A stretch of DNA of 13,079 bases, taken from positions 1 to 13,079 of the forward strand of contig JAEWFU010000121.1 in the NCBI GenBank assembly GCA_023388675.1, given 5' to 3'. Below, one piece after another: positions 6,131-13,079 of the stretch; position 1 is the first letter of the stretch, and each line of letters begins with the position of its first letter. The notes below the pieces were generated by a model. It had not been told where the DNA came from. It was given only the letters and a program-made list of their open reading frames with translations, and searched no databases. Source of the DNA: Pseudomonadota bacterium (GTDB lineage: Bacteria > Pseudomonadota > Alphaproteobacteria > Rhizobiales > Rhizobiaceae). The position numbers and the translations under genes were made by a program.

Positions 6131-7867
6131 TCAGAAAGACTCTCTGCTTTTCACGAGCTTCGTTGCGCCGACCAGGAAGTCGAAGTCGACACCGAGATGT
6201 GCCTGCTGAACGGATCTTGTGAACATCTGCCCATAGCCCCGTTCGAAATGCGGGTCCGGCAGTTCGAGCTCCGCCCGGCGACGAGACAACTCGTCTTCGC
6301 CGACCAGAAGCTCCAGCCGATGCGCTGAAACGTCCAGAAGAATTTCGTCACCCGTGCGGACAAGTGCGAGAGGCCCTCCTACCGCAGACTCCGGAGACAC
6401 ATGGAGAATGACGGTACCGTAGGCGGTTCCGCTCATACGGCCGTCGGAAATGCGCACCATGTCGGTCACACCGCGCCTGACGAGCTTTGTCGGCAAGGCG
6501 ATATTGCCGACTTCGGGCATGCCCGGGTAGCCGACGGGACCGGCACATTTGAGCACCAGAACCGAGCTTTCATCCACCGGCAGGTCCGGATCGTCTATGC
6601 GGGCACGATAGTCTTCCACGTTCTCGAAAACGATGGCCCTGCCGCGATGCGACATCAATTGTTCCGACGCGGCGGACGGCTTGATGACCGCACCCTCTGG
6701 CGCGAGGTTTCCACGCAGCACGACTATGCCTCCCTGCAGCGAGACAGGCTTGTCTCGGGTGCGGATCACCTCTTCATTGTAGCAGTCTGCCCTCGTCAGA
6801 CGCGCCTGCAGCGTACCGCCCTCGACGGTGGGAGCATCGGGGTGCAGCAGATCCTCGATGCGCTTCATCACCGCGGGAACACCACCGGCATCGAAGAAGT
6901 CCTCCATCAGGAAACGGCCGGAGGGTTTCAGGTCGACAAGACACGGAACGCCCGTGCCCAGCCTGTCCCAGTCATCCAAGGACAGCGGCACGCCGAGGCG
7001 GCCGGCCAGCGCCAGCAGATGGACGACGGCATTGGTGGAACCGCCGATGGCGCCGTTGACCACGATCGCGTTCTCGAACGCGGCACGGGTCAGGATACGC
7101 GAGATGGACATGCCGCCACGCACGAGTGAAACGATGTGGTGACCGGCTTCCTCCGCCAGGCGCCTGCGCCGGCTGTCGACGGCGGGGATCGCTCCGTTCA
7201 TCGGCAAGGCTATCCCCAACGCCTCGGCCAGCGAAGCCATCGTGGAGGCGGTTCCCATCGTCATGCACGATCCAGCCGAACGGCTCATCGCGGCTTCGGC
7301 TTCCTCGTAGTCTTCCTTGCTGAGCCGGCCGGAGCGGTACTCCTCGTCGAAGCGGAAGACGTCGGTGCCGGAGCCGAGATCACGCCCCCGGAAACGACCA
7401 TTGAGCATTGGGCCGCCGGAAACCAGGATGCTCGGGATGTCGCAGCTTGCTGCACCCATCAGCAACGCAGGCGTTGTCTTGTCGCAACCGGCAAGGAGCA
7501 CGACGCCGTCTATCGGGTTGGCGCGGATCGTCTCCTCGACATCCATGCTCACCAGGTTGCGGAACATCATGGTCGTCGGCCGCATCAGCGGCTCGCCGAG
7601 ACTCATTACCGGGAACTCGAGCGGATAGCCCCCTGCCAGGAGCACGCCGCGCTTCACATGCTCGGCGAGTTCGCGCAGATGCCGGTTGCACGGGTTCAAC
7701 TCAGACCAGGTATTGCAGATGCCGATGACCGGCCTGCCGTCGAACAATTCCGGTCCGAAGCCCTGGCTGCGCATCCAGCTTCGCGGGATGAAGCCGTATT
7801 TGCCTTCGCGCCCGAACCATTCGGCGCTGCGCATGCTCTTTTGCTCGTCTGCCTTCTTGCTGGACAC
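6131..7867 (-). CDS. IlvD/Edd-family sugar-acid dehydratase (copy 2)
   Basis: A complete 578-residue [2Fe-2S] dehydratase, the size of L-arabinonate/D-xylonate-type enzymes. Cys60 (NPCNRH), Cys128 (AGCDKTTP) and Cys201 (SAGSCMTMGTASTM) are the expected cluster ligands. Asp129 and Lys130 sit at the Mg site. Ser479 in RISDGRMSGTAYG is the expected alkoxide base. The enzyme should convert a 2,3-dihydroxy acid into its 2-keto-3-deoxy form. All three Cys positions coincide with those of the left-hand paralogue, but the sequences differ widely (NSCHSH versus NPCNRH; GNYAGQHLGSGSD versus GRFRGRDLGSGTD), so they probably take different substrates. The start is GTG with a strong AAGGAGG four bases upstream; an in-frame ATG at codon 12 is less well placed. 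It is the last gene of the right module, 62 bp after tctA2. It is less close to any named sugar-acid enzyme than copy 1. Confidence 0.95.
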   Translation of the reverse strand: MSSKKADEQKSMRSAEWFGREGKYGFIPRSWMRSQGFGPELFDGRPVIGICNTWSELNPCNRHLRELAEHVKRGVLLAGGYPLEFPVMSLGEPLMRPTTMMFRNLVSMDVEETIRANPIDGVVLLAGCDKTTPALLMGAASCDIPSILVSGGPMLNGRFRGRDLGSGTDVFRFDEEYRSGRLSKEDYEEAEAAMSRSAGSCMTMGTASTMASLAEALGIALPMNGAIPAVDSRRRRLAEEAGHHIVSLVRGGMSISRILTRAAFENAIVVNGAIGGSTNAVVHLLALAGRLGVPLSLDDWDRLGTGVPCLVDLKPSGRFLMEDFFDAGGVPAVMKRIEDLLHPDAPTVEGGTLQARLTRADCYNEEVIRTRDKPVSLQGGIVVLRGNLAPEGAVIKPSAASEQLMSHRGRAIVFENVEDYRARIDDPDLPVDESSVLVLKCAGPVGYPGMPEVGNIALPTKLVRRGVTDMVRISDGRMSGTAYGTVILHVSPESAVGGPLALVRTGDEILLDVSAHRLELLVGEDELSRRRAELELPDPHFERGYGQMFTRSVQQAHLGVDFDFLVGATKLVKSRESF

Positions 7868-7878
7868 GGTGCCTCCTT

Positions 7879-7894
7879 CCAGGGCTGCGCCTGG
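7879..7894 (-). promoter_or_regulatory. Small hairpin just upstream of the dehydratase 2 ribosome site
   Basis: CCAGG and CCTGG pair over a six-base loop in the tctA2-dehydratase gap, ending immediately before the AAGGAGG of the dehydratase. It could influence ribosome access or separate expression of the enzyme from the transporter. The stem is only five pairs. Confidence 0.3.
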
Positions 7895-7929
7895 TTATAC
7901 GTTCGTCGGTTTTGGATCCGGTCCGGGCG

Positions 7930-9429
7930 TCAGGCCTCGGCCCGACGGCGCCCCGCACGCTTCACGAACAGCATGATCAGCGGCGACACCCAGATCAGGA
8001 TTGTAATCACCCCGAGCGTCGCCGAGATCGGGCGCGAGAAGAACTGAAGGAAGTCGCCCTGGGCCTTGATCATCGAGGTCAGAAACGTTTCCTCCAGCAT
8101 CCGACCCAGCACCACGCCGAGAAGAGCGGGCGCGATCGGAAAGCCGTTCTCTTCCATAAACCAGCCGACGACGCCAAAGACGAGCATCGTGACGACGGCG
8201 CTCAGCGTGTTGTCCATCGCGAACGCGCCGACGACACAGAAGAGCAGGATGATCGGCATGAGATAGGCACGCGGAACATCGAGGATGTAGCGCGACAGCT
8301 TGATGGCGGCATAGCCAAGCGGGATCATCAGGAGGTTTGCCAGGATAAAGGACAGGAAGATGCCGTAGATCAGTGTCGGCTGGTTCTGGAAGATCGCCGG
8401 TCCGGGGGTAAGTCCCTTGATGAACAGCACCCCGATGACGATAGCCGTCATGGAATCGCCGGGAATGCCCAGAACCGTCGCGGGCACATAGGAGGTCGAC
8501 ACGCTGGCGTTGTTGGCGGCGCCGGCGGCAACGATACCCTCGAGATTGCCCTTGTCGAACTCCTTGCGGTTGATCGAGAAACGGCGCGACAGCGCGTAGG
8601 AAATCCACGCTGCGATGTCGGCGCCAGCGCCCGGCAGCGGTCCGGTGACGGTTCCCACCGCGATGCCGCTGCCGAAACCCCGTCGATAGCGCCACAACTC
8701 GGGCGCCAAGCCCTTGAAGATGTTGCCGATCTTGTTGGTCGCCATCGGCGGCAGAGGATCGCGGGACAGCGCGTAGCGGAGAATTTCGGCGATCGCAAAC
8801 ATACCGATCAGCGTCGCGACAAGCCCGACCCCGCCATAGAGGGCGGTACTGCCGAAGGTGAAGCGCGGCTGGCCGGTCACCGGAAAGAGTCCGACCATGG
8901 CGACAAGCAGGCCAAGGAAAAGGGAGATCATGCCTTTGACCGCACTGCCGGGCGCGATGAACGCCGCCGAAGTAAGTCCGAGGCAGACGAGCCAGAAATA
9001 TTCGTAACTGCTCATATTGAGAGCGAAGCGCGCGACGGCCGGCGCGAAGAACATCAGGAAGACGCCGCCGAACAGCCCGCCCACTGCCGATGTGACGACG
9101 CAGGCGCCGAGCACCAGTTCTCCCTTGCCCGCCATGGTCAGCTTGTAGGCCACATCGGTATAGGCGGCAGACGATGGCGTGCCGGGGATTCGCAGAAGCG
9201 CCGACGGTATGTCACCGGCAAAGATCGCCATGGCACTCGCGCTGACGATGGCGGCGATGGCCGGAAGGGGGTCCATGAAGAAGGTGACGGGAACAAGCAA
9301 CGCCACCGCCATCGTCGCAGTCAGCCCGGGAATGGCTCCGACGAACAGACCGAAGATCGACGCGAGCAGAATGACCAGCAGCACATCCAGCTGCATGAGC
9401 GCCAGAAAAGCGTCGTAGATCACCTCCAT
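7930..9429 (-). CDS. tctA: Tripartite tricarboxylate transporter large membrane subunit TctA (copy 2)
   Basis: A 499-residue polytopic inner-membrane protein, the channel-forming subunit of the second TTT system. GAIPGLTATMAVALLVPVTF (residues 31-50) and the later GPLPGAGADIAAWISYALSR match the paired TctA motifs. The RIPGTPSSAAY stretch (80-90) is present. The segment after it, TDVAYKLTMAGKGELVLG, departs from the TTxDGxPxxxKGE pattern kept in copy 1, so the two transporters are not recent duplicates and may differ in substrate. The ATG overlaps the end of tctB2 by 10 bases, implying translational coupling. The dehydratase follows after 62 bp. The C-terminus ends in a short basic tail (KRAGRRRAEA). 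Function as an acid importer is secure at family level; the substrate is not. Confidence 0.96.
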   Translation of the reverse strand: MEVIYDAFLALMQLDVLLVILLASIFGLFVGAIPGLTATMAVALLVPVTFFMDPLPAIAAIVSASAMAIFAGDIPSALLRIPGTPSSAAYTDVAYKLTMAGKGELVLGACVVTSAVGGLFGGVFLMFFAPAVARFALNMSSYEYFWLVCLGLTSAAFIAPGSAVKGMISLFLGLLVAMVGLFPVTGQPRFTFGSTALYGGVGLVATLIGMFAIAEILRYALSRDPLPPMATNKIGNIFKGLAPELWRYRRGFGSGIAVGTVTGPLPGAGADIAAWISYALSRRFSINRKEFDKGNLEGIVAAGAANNASVSTSYVPATVLGIPGDSMTAIVIGVLFIKGLTPGPAIFQNQPTLIYGIFLSFILANLLMIPLGYAAIKLSRYILDVPRAYLMPIILLFCVVGAFAMDNTLSAVVTMLVFGVVGWFMEENGFPIAPALLGVVLGRMLEETFLTSMIKAQGDFLQFFSRPISATLGVITILIWVSPLIMLFVKRAGRRRAEA

Positions 9430-9911
9430 GTCAGGACTCCCGCATAGGGTTCAAGGATGCCCCACGGGAGCGGTACGAGCAGCACGTCCTGAAAGCCGAC
9501 CTTCACTACAAGCGTTGTCACCAGGGCCACGATCAGCGAGCGAACCGGCGCGCGAGTGAACTGGAGTAGCGTAACGAACACCACCACGAAGCCGGCCAGG
9601 ATGAAGCCGAGAAACTTCGAGAAGAGGATGTAGAAAACGAGCACGCCGAGAACGACGGCTGCATTGGCAATGTGGCGGGGTGACTTGACCCAGTCGCCTA
9701 TGACAACGAGCGGCTGGCTTGCTCGTTCTTTCCAGCCGTTCAGGGTCAGAAGGACCCCAGCGAGGAGGAGGCCGCATCCGACCACCGTGGGGAAGAGCCC
9801 TCCTCCGTAACCAGTGCCGAAGAATGGCTTCGGCTGCATCGAGGCGGCGATGAGGGCGACAATGCCTATCCCGACGATGATTGGCCCCATAAGGATGTCG
9901 GATAGTTTCAT
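9420..9911 (-). CDS. tctB: Tripartite tricarboxylate transporter small membrane subunit TctB (copy 2)
   Basis: A 163-residue membrane protein with about four helices (near residues 8-24, 38-58, 82-98 and 101-140), the size and layout of TctB. The loop FFGTGYGGGLFPTVV (30-44) carries the family's G-x-x-FP feature after helix 1. Unlike copy 1, the linker between helices 2 and 3 is short and not acidic. Its stop overlaps the tctA2 start by 10 bases, and it lies 55 bp after the tctC2 stop. The ATG at 9911 has a GGAG about nine bases upstream. Together with TctA2 and TctC2 it completes the second transporter. Confidence 0.9.
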   Translation of the reverse strand: MKLSDILMGPIIVGIGIVALIAASMQPKPFFGTGYGGGLFPTVVGCGLLLAGVLLTLNGWKERASQPLVVIGDWVKSPRHIANAAVVLGVLVFYILFSKFLGFILAGFVVVFVTLLQFTRAPVRSLIVALVTTLVVKVGFQDVLLVPLPWGILEPYAGVLTWR

Positions 9912-9966
9912 GGCACCTGTCTCCGCCGCCTCCTGCTATGCCTTCCGTGCGTGCCTCAGACAGCGC

Positions 9967-10938
9967 CTACTGGATTGCGCCGGCTGCACGAAGCACCGTT
10001 TCGGTGTCCGCCTCGTGCGTCGCCATCCAGTCGACAAGCCCTTGGCGATCGGCAAACCGAAGACCGAACCCGGCTTTGGACATCTTCTGCTGGAAATCCT
10101 CGCTTTCGTAAATTTCCTTCGTGGCCTCTTCGAGCTTCACCACAATATCTTCCGGCAGGCCGGCAGGACCGACAAGGGCGCGGAACACGCCGCCGGGGGC
10201 GGCATCGGGAATCTGCTCACCAGCAGTTTCAACGTCCGGGAAGGCGTCGAGACGGTCGGGCGCCAGCACGGCCAGCGGGCGGACCTCGCCGGCGTCGATG
10301 AGCGCGGCGGCTTCCGGCAGCGATGCGGTCAGGATGTCGACGCCACCGGCGACGAGTTCCTGGAGACCCGCAGCAGCGCCGGCGCTCGGCACCCAGCGAA
10401 GAACCTTGATGTCTATTCCGTTGTCGATCAGCACCTTGGAGAGCGCGCTGCTCCAGCTGCTGGGGCAGACGGCGCCGCAGCCGATGGTGATGGAATTCGG
10501 ATCGGCCTTCAGCTTTTCGAGCACCTCGGCGAGCGACTGGATGGGGCTGTCGGCCTTCACATGGATCGCGGCATAGTCGAAATTGTACTGTGCGATCGGT
10601 GTGTAGGACTCCGCCGACAGGCTGCCCATGCCGAGGAGGCGGAAAGGCGCGTAGTTGAACAGGATGCCGATGGTGTAGCCATCCGGGTCGGCATTGGCGA
10701 GTTCGGTGATGCCGGCGATGCCACCACCTTCAGCACGGTTCACCACGTTGAAGGGCTGGCCGAATTTCTGCTCCAGACCCGAGGCGAGCCAACGCGCGGT
10801 CGCGTCCGTGCCGCCACCCGCACCCGCTGCAACGATCAGCGTGACCGGACGGTTCGGCCAATCGCTTGCTGCCGCAGTGGACAACGCCATGCCGGCAGCC
10901 ATGACGCCGGCCGTCATGAAGCTGAGAACTTTCTTCAT
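9967..10938 (-). CDS. tctC: TctC/Bug-family periplasmic solute-binding receptor (copy 2)
   Basis: A 323-residue secreted receptor for the second TTT system. Residues 1-24 form a signal peptide (MKK, hydrophobic core, TAAA before SDWPN). The binding loop PVTLIVAAGAGGGTDATAR (31-49), the NRAEGGGIAG segment (67-76) and DGYTIGILF (86-94) follow the TctC pattern. Cys154 and Cys158 (GCGAVCPSS) are close enough to form a disulfide in the periplasm. The ATG at 10938 is chosen over a longer open frame because GGGAG precedes it by eight bases and the signal peptide begins there. The gene follows the amidohydrolase by 43 bp and precedes tctB2 by 55 bp. It has diverged strongly from copy 1, so a distinct ligand is likely. 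Confidence 0.95.
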   Translation of the reverse strand: MKKVLSFMTAGVMAAGMALSTAAASDWPNRPVTLIVAAGAGGGTDATARWLASGLEQKFGQPFNVVNRAEGGGIAGITELANADPDGYTIGILFNYAPFRLLGMGSLSAESYTPIAQYNFDYAAIHVKADSPIQSLAEVLEKLKADPNSITIGCGAVCPSSWSSALSKVLIDNGIDIKVLRWVPSAGAAAGLQELVAGGVDILTASLPEAAALIDAGEVRPLAVLAPDRLDAFPDVETAGEQIPDAAPGGVFRALVGPAGLPEDIVVKLEEATKEIYESEDFQQKMSKAGFGLRFADRQGLVDWMATHEADTETVLRAAGAIQ

Positions 10939-10981
10939 TTGACAATCTCCCATTGAATTTTCGAATGCAGGCGAGAAACCT

Positions 10982-11842
10982 TCAGACCGACAGAGGGCTA
11001 TGCCACCAGTGGTCGAAGGGATTTGAGTGGAGGATCGCGTCGATCGTCTCCTGCGAGACCTTCGGCAACGGAGTACCCTCGACAAGGCGATTGATGTTTC
11101 GCAGACCCTCGATCGATTCACCGACCTGCGCGAACGGAAAATCCGTTCCCCAGAAGATCTTGTTGCGGTCGGTGATCAGATATTCCTGGGCCGAGACCAA
11201 AGCCTGGTAGAACTGCCAGGGGCGGTAACACAGCGCCGAAACCTCGGTGTAGACGTTGGGCCTCTTGCGGGCGACGACGATGCACTCGTCCACCCATGGA
11301 TGGCCCATATGCGCCATGATCATCTTCAGATCGGGGTAGCGCTGCGCCACGGCGTCCACATGCAGCGGCCGGCCGGCGTCGAGCAGCGTGTCGCGCGCGA
11401 AGGTCGTACCCATATGCATGGTCAGAGGGACGTCGTTCTTCTGGCAATAGGCGTAGGCCGGATCCAGGCGCGGATCGTCGAGCGGGACGCTGTTGTAGAT
11501 CGGGCCGAACTTGACGCCCTTCAGTTTCAGCGTGCCGATCGCATGCTCGAGCAATTCCATGTAGTCGGGACGGCGCGGATCGACGCAGGCAAAGCCGACG
11601 AACTTGTCGGGGTATTTCGCCACGGCCTCCGCAGTGACCTCGTCGTTGCCGTCAACGCCGACCGAATCCTTGTAGCGAAGGGAAAAGATGATCGCCTTGT
11701 CGACTTCGCTCATCGCCGAATAGAGCGTATCGGCATCCGCCGCCATTGCCACGCCGCCGGGACGCGCGCCGCCGCTGAGATCGACCTCAGGCGGAGAAAA
11801 CTGGTCGGCGTTGAAGATGTTCACGTGGCAGTCGACAATCAT
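10982..11842 (-). CDS. Amidohydrolase-2 family protein, possible sugar-lactone hydrolase, with HxN in place of HxH
   Basis: A 286-residue TIM-barrel amidohydrolase of the COG2159/COG3618-like group, which contains lactonases, decarboxylases and hydratases. Visible elements are the strand-1 motif DCHVN (residues 4-8), His143 in TMHMG, His178 in MAHMGHPW, and Asp234 in WGTDFPF, the usual catalytic aspartate. The second histidine of the canonical HxH is Asn8. This may weaken or abolish metal binding, as in members that work without metal. It heads the tctCBA2-dehydratase operon behind a promoter, so hydrolysis of an aldonolactone before dehydration is a reasonable guess; no substrate can be proven. 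GGAG lies eight bases before the ATG at 11842, with an adjacent ATG at 11845. The frame stays open upstream to 12022, and a TTG at 11971 with GGGGAG seven bases upstream would add 43 residues. Confidence 0.88.
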   Translation of the reverse strand: MIVDCHVNIFNADQFSPPEVDLSGGARPGGVAMAADADTLYSAMSEVDKAIIFSLRYKDSVGVDGNDEVTAEAVAKYPDKFVGFACVDPRRPDYMELLEHAIGTLKLKGVKFGPIYNSVPLDDPRLDPAYAYCQKNDVPLTMHMGTTFARDTLLDAGRPLHVDAVAQRYPDLKMIMAHMGHPWVDECIVVARKRPNVYTEVSALCYRPWQFYQALVSAQEYLITDRNKIFWGTDFPFAQVGESIEGLRNINRLVEGTPLPKVSQETIDAILHSNPFDHWWHSPLSV

Positions 11843-11994
11843 CATCCAGGCTCCGTTCAACGCCGTCTGCCGTACCCTCACGGCATTTTTCCAGGTGTTC
11901 GCAAGGGTCATGCGTGAGGTCGCGCCGGCCGTTGGCCTGCCTCCCGCAACCGCCAGCCCGATCGCCGGCAACGTCTTGCTCCCCTTTTGATTTA

Positions 11995-12022
11995 ACGATA
12001 CACCGATCTTTGAAGTTGTCAA
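11995..12022 (-). promoter_or_regulatory. Sigma70-type promoter for the amidohydrolase operon
   Basis: On the minus strand a perfect -35 TTGACA (12022-12017) is followed after 16 bases by TATCGT (12000-11995), a four-of-six match to the -10. Transcription would begin near 11988. The region is locally AT-rich between the regulator and the operon, which supports the call. Confidence 0.6.
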
Positions 12023-12023
12023 A
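12009..12023. promoter_or_regulatory. Inverted repeat over the -35, candidate operator
   Basis: TTTGA (12009-12013) and TCAAA (12019-12023) are exact reverse complements with a five-base centre, covering the -35 hexamer. A bound regulator here would block RNA polymerase. The LacI protein encoded just upstream is the obvious candidate, although classical LacI sites have a central CG, which this lacks. Confidence 0.35.
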
Positions 12024-12068
12024 CGCGTCGTGCGCTAAATCTGCAAGATCGCGAAGGGGGCATCGATG

Positions 12069-13079
12069 TCAGGAGGAGGAGCGCGTCGACTTACCCGGTT
12101 GAAATTCGACCGGCAGGACGATCTCGCGCTGTCGGAACTGGCCCGATTGGAAACGGGCAATCAGCTCTTCCGCCGCCCGCTCGCCCAAGGCGTGAGCTGC
12201 CGAGCGCACGGTCGTCAGGACGGGGTCGACATAGCGCCAGATTTCAAAGGCGTTGAAGCCGGTGATCTGCACCTGCTCCGGAATCCTGAAGCCCGCATCG
12301 AGACACGCCTTCATCGCCGCGATGGCCATCTGATCATTGCCACCGATGATGGCGTCCGGCGGTGGGCCCCGACGCAACGCCTCGAGCGTGGCGTCGTAGC
12401 TCACCTCAAAACTTTCGTCGCCGCAGCGGACGATCTTGAGTTCGGATGCATCCGCTTCGGCGAATACGCTGGCTGCGCCTGCCATGCGGGCGCGCATGGC
12501 GGCCCATTCCACCTGCGGAAGAAGAACCCAGCAATTCCTCGCGCCGGACGAAAGAATATGCTCGCCAACCTGTCGCCCGCCGCCGAAATCGTCCTGACGA
12601 ATGATCGCGCAATCGGCCTCGTCGGGAAGACGCTGCTCCTGCATCAGCACGACGGGAACCCGCAGCGTGGAAAGCTCCTGGATGAACCATTCGCGCTGCT
12701 CCTGCTCGCCGGACAGGATCGCGACCATTCCATCCGCCTCGATGTCCTGGAACAGGCCCGTCGTGCGGAAATCCGACGGTTTGATGCCTCGCAGGATGAG
12801 ACTGTAAGAATGTGCCGTCAGGTAATTCGTGAGGCCGGTAACCTGGGCGGTGATAAAGGGGTCACTGAGGAAATCTGGATCCTCGACCACGATCAGCATG
12901 CCGATCGTCCATTGCTGGGAAAGCCGCAGGCGCCGTGCAGCCACCGAAGGGCGATAGCCAAGCCTTTCGACCACCGCGCGAACATGGTCGGCCGTCGCCT
13001 CCGAAATCCGGCCGCGGCCGTTGAGCACATTCGATACCGACATCGCAGACACGCCGGCCTCGCGCGCGACGTCCTTGAT
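12069..13079 (-). CDS. LacI-family transcriptional regulator (N-terminal few residues off the right edge)
   Basis: Encodes 336 residues of a LacI/GalR-type sugar-responsive DNA-binding protein. The reading frame enters from the right edge with IKDVAREAGVSAMSVSNVLN, the diagnostic helix-turn-helix, so only a handful of residues before it are missing; internal GTG/ATG codons near 13052 are not the true start. The hinge YRPSVAARRLR (about residues 42-52) follows. The rest is a periplasmic-binding-protein-like effector domain, with PDAIIGGNDQMAIAAMKACL and the ITGFNAFE segment typical of the family. The C-terminus is a serine-rich tail. It lies on the same strand upstream of the amidohydrolase operon, and probably represses it until a sugar, lactone or acid inducer binds. 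The target is inferred from position. Confidence 0.95.
   Translation of the reverse strand: MKDVAREAGVSAMSVSNVLNGRGRISEATADHVRAVVERLGYRPSVAARRLRLSQQWTIGMLIVVEDPDFLSDPFITAQVTGLTNYLTAHSYSLILRGIKPSDFRTTGLFQDIEADGMVAILSGEQEQREWFIQELSTLRVPVVLMQEQRLPDEADCAIIRQDDFGGGRQVGEHILSSGARNCWVLLPQVEWAAMRARMAGAASVFAEADASELKIVRCGDESFEVSYDATLEALRRGPPPDAIIGGNDQMAIAAMKACLDAGFRIPEQVQITGFNAFEIWRYVDPVLTTVRSAAHALGERAAEELIARFQSGQFRQREIVLPVEFQPGKSTRSSS

Larger units (their letters stand above)
11846..12068 (-). promoter_or_regulatory. Leader and control region of the amidohydrolase-tctCBA2 operon
   Basis: This 223-bp gap lies between the lacI-type stop and the amidohydrolase. It contains one good promoter (listed separately), an inverted repeat over its -35, and a predicted leader of about 145 bases. 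The leader is open in the amidohydrolase frame for its whole length. No terminator with a T-run is visible after the regulator gene, so some readthrough is possible. Confidence 0.55.

Noticed and set aside
6131..7867. Biosynthetic dihydroxy-acid dehydratase (IlvD) or 6-phosphogluconate dehydratase (Edd)
   Set aside because: Length, the NTWSELN and CMTMGTASTM forms of the motifs, and the transporter context fit the sugar-acid branch. There are no branched-chain biosynthesis genes nearby.
7912..9447. Very long open frame (511 codons) on the plus strand opposite tctA2
   Set aside because: It is the antisense shadow of a well-supported membrane protein in GC-rich DNA. The product is rich in H, R, D and Q with no domain pattern, and the opposite strand has a clear family match.
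9814..10956. Long plus-strand open frame opposite tctB2/tctC2
   Set aside because: Antisense shadow with a low-information R/G/A-rich product. The minus strand carries a signal peptide and TctC motifs.
10939..11121. 61-residue N-terminal extension of tctC2
   Set aside because: The extension is arginine/serine-rich and overlaps the amidohydrolase 3' end. The start at 10938 has a good ribosome site and begins a normal signal peptide.
1..13079. Mobile element, genomic island boundary, CRISPR array, tRNA or riboswitch
   Set aside because: No transposase, integrase, terminal repeats, spaced repeat array, tRNA-like sequence or recognisable aptamer was seen. Composition looks even across the genes.

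Overview
The window looks like chromosomal DNA of an alphaproteobacterium, most likely a member of the Rhizobiales/Hyphomicrobiales. This rests on the high GC content, the dense tiling of catabolic operons, the presence of tripartite tricarboxylate transporters (TTT), FCD-type GntR regulators and IlvD/Edd sugar-acid dehydratases, and occasional GTG starts. No organism can be named from the sequence alone. I see no rRNA, tRNA, CRISPR array, transposase or integrase.

Layout, left to right. Positions 1-4264 are one minus-strand operon: tctC1 (4264-3302), tctB1 (3227-2688), tctA1 (2676-1156), a broken remnant of a DUF3237-like gene (1159-961), and a sugar-acid dehydratase (902 to beyond the left edge). 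A 156-bp divergent region with two perfect-register 16-bp tandem repeats (4305-4336) separates it from two plus-strand GntR/FCD regulators (4421-5125 and 5181-5861). A 269-bp convergent gap holding two hairpins follows. Then comes a second minus-strand operon: amidohydrolase (11842-10982), tctC2 (10938-9967), tctB2 (9911-9420), tctA2 (9429-7930) and a second dehydratase (7867-6131). Upstream of it, on the same strand, is a LacI-family regulator (12069 to beyond the right edge). A recognisable TTGACA-type promoter lies between it and the amidohydrolase.

How the genes fit together. The same module, TctC receptor + TctB + TctA + IlvD/Edd dehydratase, occurs twice with clearly diverged sequences. 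Each module pairs one importer with one [2Fe-2S] dehydratase that would turn a 2,3-dihydroxy (sugar) acid into a 2-keto-3-deoxy acid. The natural reading is that these TTT systems import aldonic or related polyhydroxy acids rather than citrate. The left dehydratase resembles L-arabinonate dehydratase most. The amidohydrolase heading the right module could open a sugar lactone before dehydration. Its metal-binding HxH motif reads HxN, so its chemistry is uncertain. The GntR pair probably controls the left module through the tandem repeats, and the LacI protein probably controls the right one. These are inferences from gene order and family knowledge.

The most unusual local features are the frameshifted, N-terminally truncated DUF3237 remnant (whose shifted frame keeps stop/start overlaps with both neighbours), the 9-bp perfect hairpin between tctC1 and tctB1, the HxN amidohydrolase with a possible TTG-initiated extension, and the tandem operator-like repeats.
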